Shown: positions 22,501 through 33,654 of the stretch, one piece after another
Layout of the letters: every line of letters starts with the position of its first letter
How positions within the stretch are numbered: position 1 is the first letter of the stretch
Assembly: GCA_030522415.1 (NCBI GenBank)
Contig: CM060109.1
Location: 1-64,000 of the forward strand
Direction: 5' to 3'
Length of the DNA stretch: 64,000 bases
Origin: Channallabes apus
Taxonomy: Eukaryota; Chordata; Actinopteri; Siluriformes; Clariidae
Program-made: the position numbers and the translations under genes
The notes under the pieces: model-generated
What the model saw: the letters and a program-made list of their open reading frames with translations, nothing else
The model's database searches: none
What the model was told of the DNA's origin: nothing

Positions 22501-24012
22501 CCAAAGTTTTTGGACGAAGAATGCCTATGCTATTGCATAGGCACACTTAATGAATTTATGAATACAACCGTTTAAATGTTTATAAGAGCTCTGTTTGTGT
22601 GTGTGTGTGTGTTTACCTTTCCAAATTTTGGACCACATAATGGTGACATACTGATCACGATCAGGACGTGACTGTTCATGTACAAATCCAAGCGCATGCA
22701 TGAGCTGATGAGAAACAACTCCAGAGCTCACACACTCAGGACTTTGCAAGGAGAGAGTCTGTCTGCCTCCGCTTGAACCCAAATATGACCAACACCTGCA
22801 ATAAATACTAACAGTAAACATGACTGAACATGAGAGGGCCTATGCTTTTTACTTTCGGCTTTATGTATGATTACAATTTACTATGTATTATTCAGGTTTA
22901 TTTGCCTTACATGCAGTTTTTTCTTCATCATGTATGATAATTATTGTACGATATCATGCATTTTAATGATCATTCATTTTCTTACCCAGTTTTAGGCTGA
23001 ATGTCCAAGAAGTCTCTTTGGTGTGTTCTTGGCACAAAGCGCACACAGGTGTTTCTCTCAATCAGTCTCATACCCTGTTTTATTGTTCGACGATCCTCTT
23101 CGGCTAAAAAATAAATAAATAAAAAGGAAATGTAGGAAATGTGATGTAGAGTGTTTGTTTATTTGTGTGTGGGTGTGTGTGCGCGCAATAAAACCAAACT
23201 TACTGTACTCAGATGAGAGTGTGTATGCAATGTAAATGTGTCCATCTACAGATCTGGACCATAAACAGCTTTGGGCAAAGCAGCTATTCTCACTTCTGCT
23301 CGACACGGCAATATCTCCTTCTCTAAGTTTCACTCCATCCACCGCATTCGCCGCTACAACAATCAGTAAAAACAAGTTATTTCAGATAGATATTTTGTAG
23401 AGCATGATCATCATGCCTTAAAATCTTGGATAAAGCTAAACCTACATCACATTGTTTAAACCTATAAAACACTGCTATAAAACCCACTTATAATGTACAA
23501 TACAGCTACGTTATTATAGAAGCTTCATCATTAAACTAATATTTACTTTACCTTCATGGTCATTGATGTCCATAATTGTGTCCATTGCTGTTCTTGCATT
23601 TTCTTGTACATAATCTGAAGATAAACTCATGAGTTTATAATCCAGCAATAAAGAGAGTATTAATCCAGAAATATGAGAAAATATTGTGAATGTTCAGCCT
23701 AAATCCATGTATCTGAATATCTGTGTTAAATATAAACCTACATCCAGTATATTGTAAAAAATAAAATTACTGCTGGTAAATATTTGGTAAAATATGACAA
23801 AGTAAAAATACCTGCATAACTACTTCTGTATCTCACATTTCTGAACTTGGATCCGGTGGCATGCTGTAATGTGCAAACCAGTTCCCATCCCAATCAGTAC
23901 TGAGCAAAGTGGAAAAAAACATAAAAATAATAAACTGTTGTTTAAAATAAGATTGTACCTGAAGGAACAGCGTAAACCCCTGTAACAGGAGGATGATCTC
24001 TGCATGTCTCAT
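18275..24012 (-). CDS. Six-cysteine astacin-family metalloprotease, probable pseudoenzyme (8 exons)
   Basis: Exons (minus strand): 24012-23959, 23863-23812, 23614-23552, 23353-23204, 23103-22986, 22795-22617, 21175-21094, 18404-18275. All have AG/GT borders and join in frame to 828 nt, 275 residues, the usual length of fish c6ast/nephrosin/hatching-enzyme proteins. Order: signal peptide (1-18), propeptide ending in the aspartate-switch region LREGDIA (66-72), then the catalytic domain. Six cysteines (81, 86, 126, 147, 167, 274) fit the c6ast pattern, 81/86 being the extra pair. The zinc site reads HQLMHALGFVHE (175-186): all three His ligands remain, but the general-base Glu is Gln. The Met-turn reads SIMHF (227-231), where active astacins have SIMHY. 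Relatives are secreted proteases of egg envelope, mucus or gut; this product probably binds zinc but should not cleave peptides efficiently. The exon 2 acceptor has a weak pyrimidine tract and is the least certain border. Confidence 0.9.
18561..18767 (-). mobile_element. tRNA-derived SINE in the last intron of the astacin-like gene
   Basis: Read on the minus strand it starts ggcagtggtggctcagaggg (A-box-like) and continues to gggttaccgaccggaagatc (B-box region), then gggcccttgagcaaggccct, ggcgctgtatcatggctgac and a tail ending gtgacaaataaaggctt. The layout matches a common fish SINE. Confidence 0.85.
19301..19365. repeat. Hairpin of about 23-bp arms
   Basis: The left arm (19301-19323, aagcattttttgttgtgtgt) and right arm (19341-19365) are inverted copies with a 2-base difference and a 17-nt loop. 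Intronic. Confidence 0.85.
19369..19680. repeat. Large imperfect inverted repeat containing (CA)n and (GT)n
   Basis: The left arm is gaggagaggaggggggcggc, then tgctatgtagga, cgcgcgtgcacac and (CA)n ending accagtttacc. The right arm (about 19597-19680) is its inverted counterpart: ggtaaactggtgtgtgtgtg, cacgtgcac, tcctacatagctgctgcctc, ctcctctcctctt. The middle holds an opposite (GT)n tract (19512-19568). Confidence 0.8.
19770..20155. repeat. CA-rich degenerate minisatellite
   Basis: About 385 bp of imperfect cacaca with recurring phrases (tcacacatcacaaattttaa) and poor unit definition. Frames through it code low-complexity H/T peptides and are not genes. Confidence 0.8.
21293..21625 (-). mobile_element. 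Non-LTR retroposon 3' fragment
   Basis: On the minus strand it reads atcctgctat-type sequence, tttcacccaaatgaggatgg, ttcctctcagttaccatctc, then gctgctttgcgacaatgtca and ttgttaaaagtgctacacaa, ending (AATTG)n. This is the common fish tail also seen at 15353, 32774 and 50707. Intronic in the astacin-like gene. Confidence 0.75.
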
Positions 24013-24046
24013 GGTGAGTACACATCCACTCCTGCGTGCAGCTTCA

Positions 24047-24053
24047 CTTTATA
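24047..24053 (-). promoter_or_regulatory. TATA box of the astacin-like gene
   Basis: TATAAAG on the minus strand, 35-41 bases upstream of the start codon at 24012, predicting a very short 5' leader of roughly 10 nt. Short leaders and TATA promoters are usual for highly expressed secretory protease genes; this link is inference. Confidence 0.55.
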
Positions 24054-24059
24054 ATCTGC

Positions 24060-25035
24060 TATTAAAGGTTTTTACTACAACCTGATTATTAGGTTCATAA
24101 TGTCCCTAATAACCTGCTATTAGTATGTCTGAATTACCTGACCGTTCCATAACCAAATACCAGGCAACTCTATAGACAACTAAAATGACATACAGCAAAT
24201 GGAGTCTTGCACTTTAGATTTTATGGTTTTAAAGTGTTATGTCTTTAAAAAATGTGTTAATGTTTTATGTACTTGAATCAGTTTATTTTTCAGTAGACGT
24301 CTGGGTCTAAACAGAAAATGTTTTATCACTGATATGAAAATTTTCCGGAAGGAATCTCCACTTTCAGTGCTCTATAACAGAGGCCATTTTTCAGTAATAT
24401 GGCAAGCTGTGATTTTGTCTTAACAACCCTAACTCAGGCAAAGGACCACATCTGATAACTTCTGTGGTTGTCCATGGTACCGTACAGTACCCCAAGAAAA
24501 GAAAATATAGAAAATGAGTATTAAAATATATATATTGGGGTGGGCAAGAGTTGAAATGTAGAAAATTTTAATTTCCAAGTGTTACGAAGAGGACCCCGTA
24601 AAGGGTTAATTTCAAGAAAGAGGGGGAAAAAAGAGTGTCTGGTGAATGAAATAGTGTTTGTAGCTGCTGACACTCCAAAGTTTTTACAGCATTAAGTATA
24701 AAGGAATAAACAGGATGACAAATTGTTCTTTAAAAATAAAACAAACATTGCTATATTGTTATATGGAAAATTCACCTTCAGGGCTGTAACTCTGGTAACT
24801 TCTCTTCATCACACAATGCCCTCTATTAGTATTTTTTTTCCCTGTAACTCACATAGTGTTATTAAACACTTATGACAGACACTATGTGTGTATTGCCAAG
24901 ATGATCTTACATACAATAACACTCTAAAATTAATGCGCAACCAGAATTACTGTAAATACAAGTTTACAATCATAATGTTCAATTATTGTTCAAGAAAAAC
25001 CTTTAATGATCCCAAAAGTACAAGTGGAAGTTTAA
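24060..25035. other. Intergenic AT-rich DNA, no gene seen
   Basis: Upstream flank of the astacin-like gene. AT-rich, no credible exon, tandem repeat or element border recognised. Confidence 0.5.
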
Positions 25036-25120
25036 ATTCAAATTTTATTAGTCACATACACAATCATACACAGTATAATATGCAGTGAAATGCTTTTATA
25101 CGACCGCCAGTGACCTTAAA
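25036..25120 (-). mobile_element. LINE 3' tail fragment
   Basis: On plus: aattttattagtcacatacacaatc, then gcagtgaaatgctttt. This is the reverse of a typical fish LINE 3' end of the kind that closes with agtcacatac-type sequence. An A-rich (AAAT)n follows at 25110-25140. Confidence 0.6.
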
Positions 25121-25345
25121 AAAATAAATAAATAAATAAAATAAAATCTTGTACGTAAAATAAATAATCAATAAAAAGGAAATACTAAAGAAATAATTTT
25201 AACTAGTAAAATTTGTAAAATTAACTGTGTGTGTGTTTAGGATACAAATTAAACCTCAGCTAAGAAATCTCTCTTATTTTTATTTTATTGTTTAAACTTG
25301 AGAAGTACTTTGAACATTTTTACCCAATGAATTGATTAAACCTAT

Positions 25346-25703
25346 TGTCACGAACTAACCGGGATGACCAGATAGCTTTAGCAGTTAGCCCTGTAGCGTG
25401 AATGGTAAACCCAAACGCGGATAAACACGAGCAGGCAGGATAATCACGCGATTTGCTATAAGGACTCTCACACTCAATGAGCAAAGGAAAGACACAATCT
25501 AACCCTAGTCCTATAAACACACACTCAGTCTGAAAAGCCAAGAAAGTGAGTACTCACATATACAGGAACGATTCCGAAAAGACCTGGGCATAACTCAATG
25601 GCAGAGCGATGTGCGGCGCCATCTTGTTTCCTTTTATGCTTTCAGGTTCGCGACCGTCTTACTTCCGGGTCCTAGTGCCGGTCGCAGCTGAGTGTGCATG
25701 ACA
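25346..25703 (-). repeat. 3' LTR of the gypsy element
   Basis: 358 bp; tgtcacgaactaaccgggat at its plus-strand left edge and gctgagtgtgcatgaca at its right. About 97% or more like the partner LTR by eye. The pol frame runs into it and stops at 25634. Confidence 0.95.
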
Positions 25704-28700
25704 GTACCCCCCCGTCCAGGACCGACTCCGGACGGTCCAGGGGTGGAGGATACCCGGTGACGGTAGTCCCTAATGAGCCCGGAGTCGAGGATGAAGCGAG
25801 CTGGGACCCAGGACCGCTCCTCGGGGCTGTAGCCCTCCCAATCGACCAGATACTGGGTGCCCCTGCCCCGAGGGCGTGAGTCGAGGATCCGTCGCACAGT
25901 GTAGGCGGGACCCCCGTCAATGATTCGGGGAGGGGGAGCGGGGGGGGTGGGTGGAATCATGGGTGAGGTGGTGAATGGTTTCAGCTGTGAGGTGTGGAAG
26001 ACAGGGTGGATCCGGAGCGCCGCAGGCAGCTGGAGCCGGTAGGTGACGGGGTTGATCCTGAGGGTGACGCGGTATGGCCCGATGAACCTTGGTGATAATT
26101 TTTTGGACTCTGTGTGCAGGTGGAGGTTTTTGGTTGATAGCCACACTTTGTCACCTACGTGGTACAATCGTCCCGGGGGGTGCCGGCGGCGGTGTTGGGC
26201 CACATAGTTGGCGTTGGTGCGTCGGATGGCTAGGTTGGCTTGGTGCCATAGCTGCCGGCACCGGCGAACCAACTGTTGGGCCGATGGTACGTCAACCTCC
26301 AGTTCCTGGTGGGTGAACATCGGAGGCTGGAAACCATAGCACACCTCAAATGGGCTCAGGTTGATGGCTGAGGAGACATGGAGGTTGTGAGATAACTCGG
26401 CCCACTTGAGGTAGCGGGCCCAGGAGCGCTGGCGGTCCGGCACAAAACATCTTAAGTAGCGCTCCAGCTGTTGGTTGGCTCGCTCCGTCTGACCGTTCGT
26501 CTGAGGGGGGTAGCCAGAAGACAAACTGCAGGACGAATCGATCAGACGGCAGAAGGCCTTTCAGAACCGGGCGGTGAACTGGGGACCTCTGTCCGAGACG
26601 ATGTCCTTTGGGAACCCATGCAATCGGATTACATGTTCCAAAATCAGCTCGGCTGTATCTTTCGCTGACGGGAGTCCGGCGAGGGCCACCAGGTGCACTG
26701 CCTTGGAGAAGCGGTCCACAATGGTCAGAATGACGTCATTTCCATCTGAATCCGGCAGGCCCGTGATGAAATCTACGGCAATGTGGGACCAGGGTTGACG
26801 GGGAACTGGGAGTGGTTGGAGTTCCCCTGGAGTTGGCTGATTAATGTCCTTCGCCCTGGCGCACATTGGGCACGCCCGAACGAACTCGGTTATCTCCTTC
26901 CTCATTGAGGGCCACCAGAAGGCCCGGCCGATGAAGGTGGTGGTTCTCCGGCTTCCTTGGTGTCCTGCGACGGGTGATGAATGGCCCCACTGGAGGACCT
27001 CAGATCGGAGTCGTTCGGGGACGAAGAGCCGTCCGGGCGGCACACCTGCCGGTGCTGGGTCCCTGGTCAGTGCCTGGCGGACCCTCGTTTCCAGGTTCCA
27101 CTGCAGGGGTGCGATGATGCGGGTGGGTGGAAGGACAGGCACGGGGTCCGCCCGGGGTGTCTCTCGCTCGTGTTGTCGGGAGAGGGCGTCAGCCTTGGTG
27201 TTCTTCGACCCCGGGCGGTATGAGAGGTGGAAATTGAATTGTTCGAAGAACAGCGCCCACCGTGCCTGTCGTGGGTTCAACTGCTTCAAACTGCAGATGG
27301 TGATCAGGTTTTGGTGATCCGTCCAGACGATGAATGGCTCACTCGCGTCCTGGAGCCAGTGACGCCATTCCTCCAAGGCCCACTTTATGCCCAGCAGTTC
27401 GCGGTCCCCTACACCGTATCGCTGCTGAGTGGGGTTAAACTTTTTGGAGTAGAAGCCACATGGGTGTAGCTTCTGGTCTGGACCTCGTTGGGAGAGAACA
27501 GCGCCGGCGCCCACCTCCGACGCGTCCACCTCCACAACGAACGGTTGGCTGGCATCTGGATGAAGCAGGATGGGTGCGGTGGTGAACAGGTGACAGAGTC
27601 GGTGAAAAGCTGAGATGGCGGTAGGGTCGAGTCGGAAGGAATGGTTGGAGAGCCTGGTAAGTGCAGTGAGCGGTGCTGCAACTGTACTGTAGCCCCGGAT
27701 AAAGCGACAATAAAAATTCGCAAACCCGAGAAAGCGTTGGAGCTGTTTGAGTGTCCTGGGTAGGGGCCAGTGACGTACAACCTCCAGCTTCTGCGGGTCC
27801 ATGGCCACACCCTGGGGCGAGATGACAAAGCCCAGGAACGTGGTGGAGTGCTCGTGAAAAGCACACTTTTCCAGCTTACAGTACAGCTGGTGGGCGAGCA
27901 ATCTCTTAAGGACAGCTCGAACGTGTTTGGTGTGTTCAGCGGGGGTACGTGAATAAATTAAAATGTCATCCAGGTAGACAAACACCCATCGGCCTAGCAT
28001 GTCCCTGAGGACATCGTTGATGAAGGCTTGGAAGGCCGAGGGTGCGTTGCAGAGACCAAATGGGATGACCAGGCTCTCATAGTGTCCGGTAGGGGTGATG
28101 AAGGCCGTCTTCCACTCATCACCCTCTCTGATGCGCACCAAGTTGTAGGCGCTCCGGAGGTCCAACTTAGTGAACATGGTGGCACCAGAGAGGGCGTCCA
28201 GGGCTGAGTTGGTGAGAGGCAGAGGGTGACGATTTCGGATGGTGATCTTATTAAGCCCCCGATAGTCGACACACGGACGAAGTTCGCCCCCTTTTTTCTT
28301 AACGAAGAAGAACCCCGCGGCAGCCGGCGAAGAGGAGGGCCTGATGGTGCCATTTCGCAGGGCGTTGGCGACATACTCCTCCATAGCCTAGGTCTCGTTG
28401 GTAGAGAGGGAGTAGAGATGGCCGCGGGGGGGGGGCTGGAGCCTGGCTGGAGTTCAATGGCTAGGTCATAGGGTCGGTGAGGTGGAAGGTGGCCGGCCCG
28501 GCGTTTACAGAACACCTCAGCCAGGTCTCGATACGGTGGAGGGATGGCGTGGATGTCGACGTCGGGGGCCTCGGACTCCCTGGAACACGTCCCAGCCTGG
28601 GCCTGTAGGCATAAGGCGGTGCAGGTCGGCCCCCATTGAAGGATCCGGCTCTGAGACCAGGAGATGAGTGGGTCATGCTGTAAGAGCCAGGGATAGCAGA

Positions 28701-29124
28701 GAATGATGGGTGGAGAGGAGATGGGTGTGAGGTGAAATTGTATGGACTCCTGATGTTGGCCGAGGACGAGAGTGATGGGTGGAGTCTGCTGGGTGATGGG
28801 GCTGGACAAGAGGGGCTGCCCGTCGACTGAGGTGATTCTCACAGGCTGGGATAATGCCTCAATCTTTACCCCCAATCCTCTGGTGTACGTTGAGTCAATG
28901 AAGTTACCCGCGGCACCGGAATCGATGAACGCGGTACTTCTGACCCGTTTGTGGCCAAGGTGGAGGGTTACCTGAACCGTGAGTCGAGTAGCGGTGTTGT
29001 CGGTGGTAGCGGATATATGGATGGTACCTGGGGAGTCTCTCCTCTCTCTCACTGGGTTTGGGCGTTTCCCGGACGGGACGGGCAGGTCGCTCGATGGTGC
29101 GCTGCTGAGCCACAATAGGCGCAC
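25634..29124 (-). pseudogene. pol of the gypsy element: protease, RT, RNase H, integrase, chromodomain
   Basis: The protease has the aspartic motif FIDSGAAGNFID. A frame change occurs near the long G run at 28427-28436, and a TAG lies just before [17 protein letters not shown] (28384). The RT has [10 protein letters not shown] and the active-site box [10 protein letters not shown]; RNase H has [15 protein letters not shown]; integrase has the H2C2 zinc finger ([11 protein letters not shown], then CPMCARAK) and core AVDFITGLP and [14 protein letters not shown]-to-TGA change at 26558-26560 cuts the integrase core. The frame then continues to a C-terminal chromodomain (YLVDWEGYSPEERSWVPA), which assigns it to the chromoviruses; such chromodomains bias integration to certain chromatin. 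Confidence 0.93.
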
Positions 29125-30039
29125 AGTCCCTCGCGGTAACGTCTCTCGCGTTCCGCCACGGTCAGGGAGGCGCGCCCTAGCTGCATGGGTTCCCCGGCTC
29201 CGGTGTCAACCACGGCAGGGGGTGGAGATCCGACACGTCCAGGGAGAGCGGTGGTGACGGTGGTTGGTGGCCTTGGTGCAGTGTAGGCGTAAGTGGATGG
29301 TGGCAGCAGGGTTCGAGGTGCTGGCTTCGGACGGGATAGGAGGCGCTGGTCGATCCGGAGGGCTAGCTGGATTAGCCCCTCCAGTGTGGCTGGGAGCTCT
29401 CGTCCGGCTAGCTCGTCTCTGATGCGATTAGCCAGCCCCTCGAAGTAGGACGTCCAGAGGGTTGCGTCTCCCCAGGAGGTCTGGATGGCGAGGGTCCGGA
29501 ACTCGGCGGTGTATTTAATCACGGACAGTCCTCCCTGCCGCAGGTGGTAGAGCTTTGTGTCGGTCTCCACCTCAGCCGCGGGATGTTCAAATGTTAGCTT
29601 GAGTTGACGGGTGAATTCATTATAGGAGTGCGCGGTGTCTGTGTCTGCGCGCAGGACTGCCGTGGCCCACTCTGCTGCCTGCCCTGACAGCAACGAGAAG
29701 AGGAGTGCAATGCGCAGCCGGTCGGTGGAGTACTTGGTGGCATTGAATTCAAACACCAGTTCCAGCGATGTTAAAAACACACTGCATTTCCCATCCGTGC
29801 CATCCCATTTGTCTGGAAGAGCTAAAAAAACGTCAGAAGGGGCGGGGGGTGGTGCGGCGCCGCGACCGCTGCGGCGGGCGGACCGCTAGCCAACCCATGA
29901 ACCGCCGCCCGGAGGCTCGCGTTCTCCTGCCTAAGCTCCGCGACCTCGCGGTTAGCGTATTGATGAGCAAAGCATGCTGGTCAACCACATCGCGGAGGCG
30001 GGCGTGATCCGCTGGGTTTACTGCTCTTGGCTCTGTCAT
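29049..30039 (-). pseudogene. gag of the gypsy element (frameshifted)
   Basis: Starts at 30039 (MTEPRAVNPADHARL) and is shifted near 29825 within an A-run. It then continues from about 29780 to 29049 with a capsid-like region (FSLLSGQAAEWATAVL) and one zinc knuckle, CAYCGSAAHHRATC (C-x2-C-x4-H-x4-C), at the C-terminus. The last ~75 bases overlap the protease frame in the -1 register, consistent with the -1 gag-pol frameshift many Ty3/gypsy elements use. Confidence 0.88.
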
Positions 30040-30085
30040 TCTGTCACGAACTAACCGGGATGAACAGAATGATGATCGCGCTATC

Positions 30086-30447
30086 TGTCACGAACTAACC
30101 GGGATGACCAGATAGCTTTAGCAGTTAGCCCTGTAGCGTGAATGGTAAACCCAAACGCGGATAAACACGAGCGGGCAGGATAATCACGCGATTTGCTATA
30201 AGGACTCTCACACTAAATGAGCAAAGGAAAGACACAATCTAACCCTAGTCCTATAAACACACACTCAGTCTGAAAAGATAGCGAAGAAAGTGAGTAGCCA
30301 CATATACAGGAACGATTCCGAAAAGACCTGGGCATAACTCAATGACAGAGCGATGTGCGGCGCCATCTTGTTTCCTTTTATGCTTTCAGGTTCGCGACCG
30401 TCTTACTTCCGGGTGCTAGTGCCGGTCGCGGCTGAGTGTGAATGACA
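30086..30447 (-). repeat. 5' LTR of the gypsy element
   Basis: 362 bp, matching 25346-25703 with a few substitutions and a 4-base indel near 30278. Just inside it, 30043-30064 repeats the LTR edge (tgtcacgaactaaccgggat), so the expected primer-binding site is rearranged or unusual; no canonical tRNA-complementary site was recognised. Confidence 0.93.
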
Positions 30448-30638
30448 CCTATTAACAGAAATATTCCATCATTTTATTTGGTTATGCAATTAGACGCCTC
30501 AGGGGCAACTAATCAGCGCTTCCCAATACATAGCACTAGTAATGAGCTCATAGGAGAAATGCACACTGAGCATTTTTGCATCTCTGTGTGTCTCAGGTTT
30601 ACCCATGATATCCCTCTCTGCCTCACGTCACAAATATA

Positions 30639-32246
30639 CAGTGGTGTGAAAAACTATTTGCCCCCTTCCTGATTTCTTATTCTTTTGCATGTTTGTCAAA
30701 CTTAAATGTTTCTGCTCATCAAAAACCGTTAACTATTAGTCAAAGATAACATAATTGAACACAAAATGCAGTTTTTAAATGAAGGCTTACATTATTAAGG
30801 GAGAAAAAAACTCCAAATCTACATGGCCCTGTGTGAAAAAGTGATTGCCCCCCCTTGTTAAAAAATAACTTAACTGTGGATTATCACACCTGAGTTCAAT
30901 TTCTCAAGTCTCCCCCAGGCCTGATTACTGCCACACCTGTTTCAATCAAGAAATCACTTAAATAGGAGCTACCTGACACAGAGAAGTAGACCAAAAGCAC
31001 CTCAAAAGCTAGACATCATGCCAAGATCCAAAGAAATTCAGGAACAAATGAGAACAAAAGTAATTGAGACCTATCAGTCTGGTAAAGGTTATAAAGCAAT
31101 TCTAAAGCTTTGGGACTCCAGCGAACCACAGTGAGAGCCATTATCCACAAATGGCAAAAACATGGAACAGTGGTGAACCTTCCCAGGAGTGGCCGGCCGA
31201 CCAAAATTACCCCAAGAGCACAGAGACAACTCATCCGAGAGACCACAAAAGACCCCAGGACAACATCTAAAGAACTGCAGGCCTCACTTGCCTCAATTAA
31301 GGTCAGTGTTCACGACTCCACCATAGGAAAGAGACTGGGCAAAAACGGCCTGCATGGCAGATTTCCAAGGCGCAAACCACTTTTAAGCAAAAAGAACATT
31401 AAGGCTCGTCTCAATTTTGCTAAAAAACATCTCAATGATTGCCAAGACATTTGGGAAAATACCTTGTGGACCGACGAGACAAAAGTTGAACTTTTTGGAA
31501 GGTGCGTGTCCCGTTACATCTGGCGTAAAAGTAACACAGCATTTCAGAAAAAGAACATCATACCAATAGTAAAATATGTGATGGTCTGGGGTTGTTTTGC
31601 TGCTTCAGGACCTGGAAGGCTTGCTGTGATAGATGGAACCATGAATTCTACTGTCTACCAAAAAATCCTGTAGGAGAATGTCCGGCCATCTGTTCGTCAA
31701 CTCAAGCTGAAGTGATCTTGGGTGCTGCAGCAGGACAATGACCCAAAACACACCAGCAAATCCACCTCTGAATGGCTGAAGAAAAACAAAATGCAGACTT
31801 TGGAGTGGCCTAGTCAAAGTCCTGACCTGAATCCTATTGAGATGTTGTGGCATGACCTTAAAAAGGCAGTTCATGCTAGAAAACCCTCAAATAAAGCTGA
31901 ATTACAACAATTCTGCAAAGATGAGTGGGCCAAAATTCCTCCAGAGCGCTGTAAAAGACTCGTTGCAAGTTATCGCAAATGCTTGATTGCAGTTATTGCT
32001 GCTAAGGGTGGCCCAACCAGTTATTAGGTTCAGGGGGCAATTACTTTTTCACACAGGGCCATGTAGGTTTGGGTTTGAGAGAGGTTTATTTTCTCCCTAA
32101 ATAATGAAACCCTTCATTTAAAAACTGCATTCTGTGTTATCTTTGACTAATAGTTAAATGTGTTTGATGATCAGAAACATTTTGTGTGACAAACATGCAA
32201 AAGAATAAGAAATCAGGAGAGGGGCAAATAGTTTTTCACACCACTG
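30639..32246 (+). mobile_element. Tc1-B transposon, copy 2
   Basis: Inverted ends cagtggtgtgaaaaactatt at both sides, flanked by TA (30637-30638, 32247-32248). Overall about 95% like copies 1 and 3 by eye. Lies about 190 bp from the gypsy element. Confidence 0.95.
31018..32027 (+). pseudogene. Tc1-B transposase, copy 2 (broken)
   Basis: Starts [14 protein letters not shown] at 31018. A one-base loss near 31100 (gcaattctaaag) shifts the frame; it reads on from 31110 to 31673. A 12-bp deletion removes the GGGS before MVWGCFA, and AAG-to-TAG at 31671 ends the second part. The remainder ([23 protein letters not shown]) runs to the normal stop at 32025-32027. Confidence 0.92.
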
Positions 32247-32248
32247 TA

Positions 32249-32773
32249 CAAATATGTTCATCCAGAAGTATAAACTTACTTTAACTAATTTAGTGATTTA
32301 GAACTAAATTAGAGTTTTCAGTATCATAATACATACAATATAGTCACTTTTACTTTCATTTGTAAATAATGTTCAAACTATATTTTCTCTCCAGCACAAC
32401 TCCTCATAAATGTAACCCAATGAAAAAACTTGATACTTCATAAAATACATTTATTATAAACGATTTATCTATACAATGTTCTGTGTGATAGGATTTGTAA
32501 TTATGTGTCTATTCCATTATTCATGAGCCCAAAATGGTTGTGTATGAAAATGTCTATCCCCTTGAATTAAACCCCTAACCCCTTGAATTAAAGCTGTAAG
32601 TCTTGATGTCATTCACATCTTAAGTATTTGTTTGTTCCATAGTTTATTGCCCTGACTGTAGAAGACAAGAAACATAATCTTAGATTCTAATTTAAAAGTG
32701 TGAAATCAGCCAAAAAAGGTTTTAAATTTAAAAACAGACAATTTAATAGACATTCATGCAAACTGAATTCATG
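32249..32773. other. Intergenic AT-rich DNA, no gene seen
   Basis: AT-rich sequence with one short repeated phrase (ccccttgaattaaa twice near 32560-32590). Nothing else recognised. Confidence 0.5.
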
Positions 32774-32897
32774 TTCTGTATAACGCTTTTAATAATGGTC
32801 ATTGTCACCACAAAGCAGCTTTACAGAATCAAGAAAATTGTGTAAATGTGTAAGAATTTTTTTAAAGCGCTATACAAATAAAATGTAATTGAGTTAT
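32774..32897 (+). mobile_element. Retroposon 3' tail fragment
   Basis: Two partial, facing copies of the common fish tail: ataacgcttttaataatggtc... with caaagcagctttacag (reverse), then tttaaagcgctatacaaataaa (forward). Probably a rearranged remnant. Confidence 0.6.
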
Positions 32898-33654
32898 TTT
32901 TCTTAACCTAATGTCCCTGTAAGAGCCATATCGTATTTGTTCTGAATTTGTTGTTGTGTTTATTTTATCTTATTTTACTAGTTGTTATTTCATTTATTCT
33001 ACCTTGTTCTATTCATTAGTAAAGCATTAAGCATTAAGTTTGTTACATAAGCCATAAGCTTTATATTTCTTAGTCATGCATCATAAGTTGACAATCATAA
33101 GTTGGTCTGTGATGTCATTCTACTATTACATGCATTTGTGTGACTGTCATATGTTAGAGAGTTCAGTTTAGATACGGAAGGCTACGGAAACACAAGCTTT
33201 TGACCGTCAGCTAAAGAGAGCTCCCGGTAAGCTAAGAAGGTAAGATACAGCAACTAGGTTGTTGTAACCGTAAGCTCCCGTAAGTGGATATATACAGCAA
33301 GAGTGTTGTTATATTCGTAAGCTAAGACTGTAATTTACAAGATACAGCAATCAGGTTGTTGTAAAAGTCAGAGATTTGCAAGATGCAGCAACTGGTGTCT
33401 GTAATCACAGTGGATTTACTCAAGACGACTGTATGAAGTATGAATATGCAGTATGATGCTGACAAAATAAACTACAAGAGACAAAGAGATCGGACTTCTG
33501 TCGTGTGAGTGAAACTTTAAACCAAAGCTACCCGTCAAAACTAGTGAAATAATATGACCGCATCTACATAAATTCAAAAGGTTTTCCGCTGTTTGAACGA
33601 AAACAAGTGAACGCTGAAAGGGAAAGTAAAAGAGAATAGCCGTCGAACTTCGTC

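Larger units (their letters stand above)
25346..30447 (-). mobile_element. Ty3/gypsy chromovirus LTR retrotransposon, full length but defective
   Basis: A 5.1-kb element between LTRs that begin TGTCAT and end GTGACA in element orientation, with the 5-bp target duplication CCTAT at both outer edges (25341-25345, 30448-30452). On the minus strand the order is LTR, gag, protease, reverse transcriptase, RNase H, integrase, chromodomain, polypurine tract (ggacgggggggtac), LTR. Its GC content is far higher than its surroundings. At least two frameshifts and two nonsense changes make it non-autonomous. No env-like frame was seen. Confidence 0.96.

Noticed and set aside
23820..24005. 61-residue frame overlapping exons 1-2 of the astacin-like gene
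   Set aside because: It reads through an intron; the spliced frame gives the conserved propeptide instead.
25672..25920. Alternative frames over the gypsy element (for example 25672-25920, 26844-27317, 28226-28471)
   Set aside because: Shadows of gag and pol in other frames or the opposite strand, favoured by high GC.
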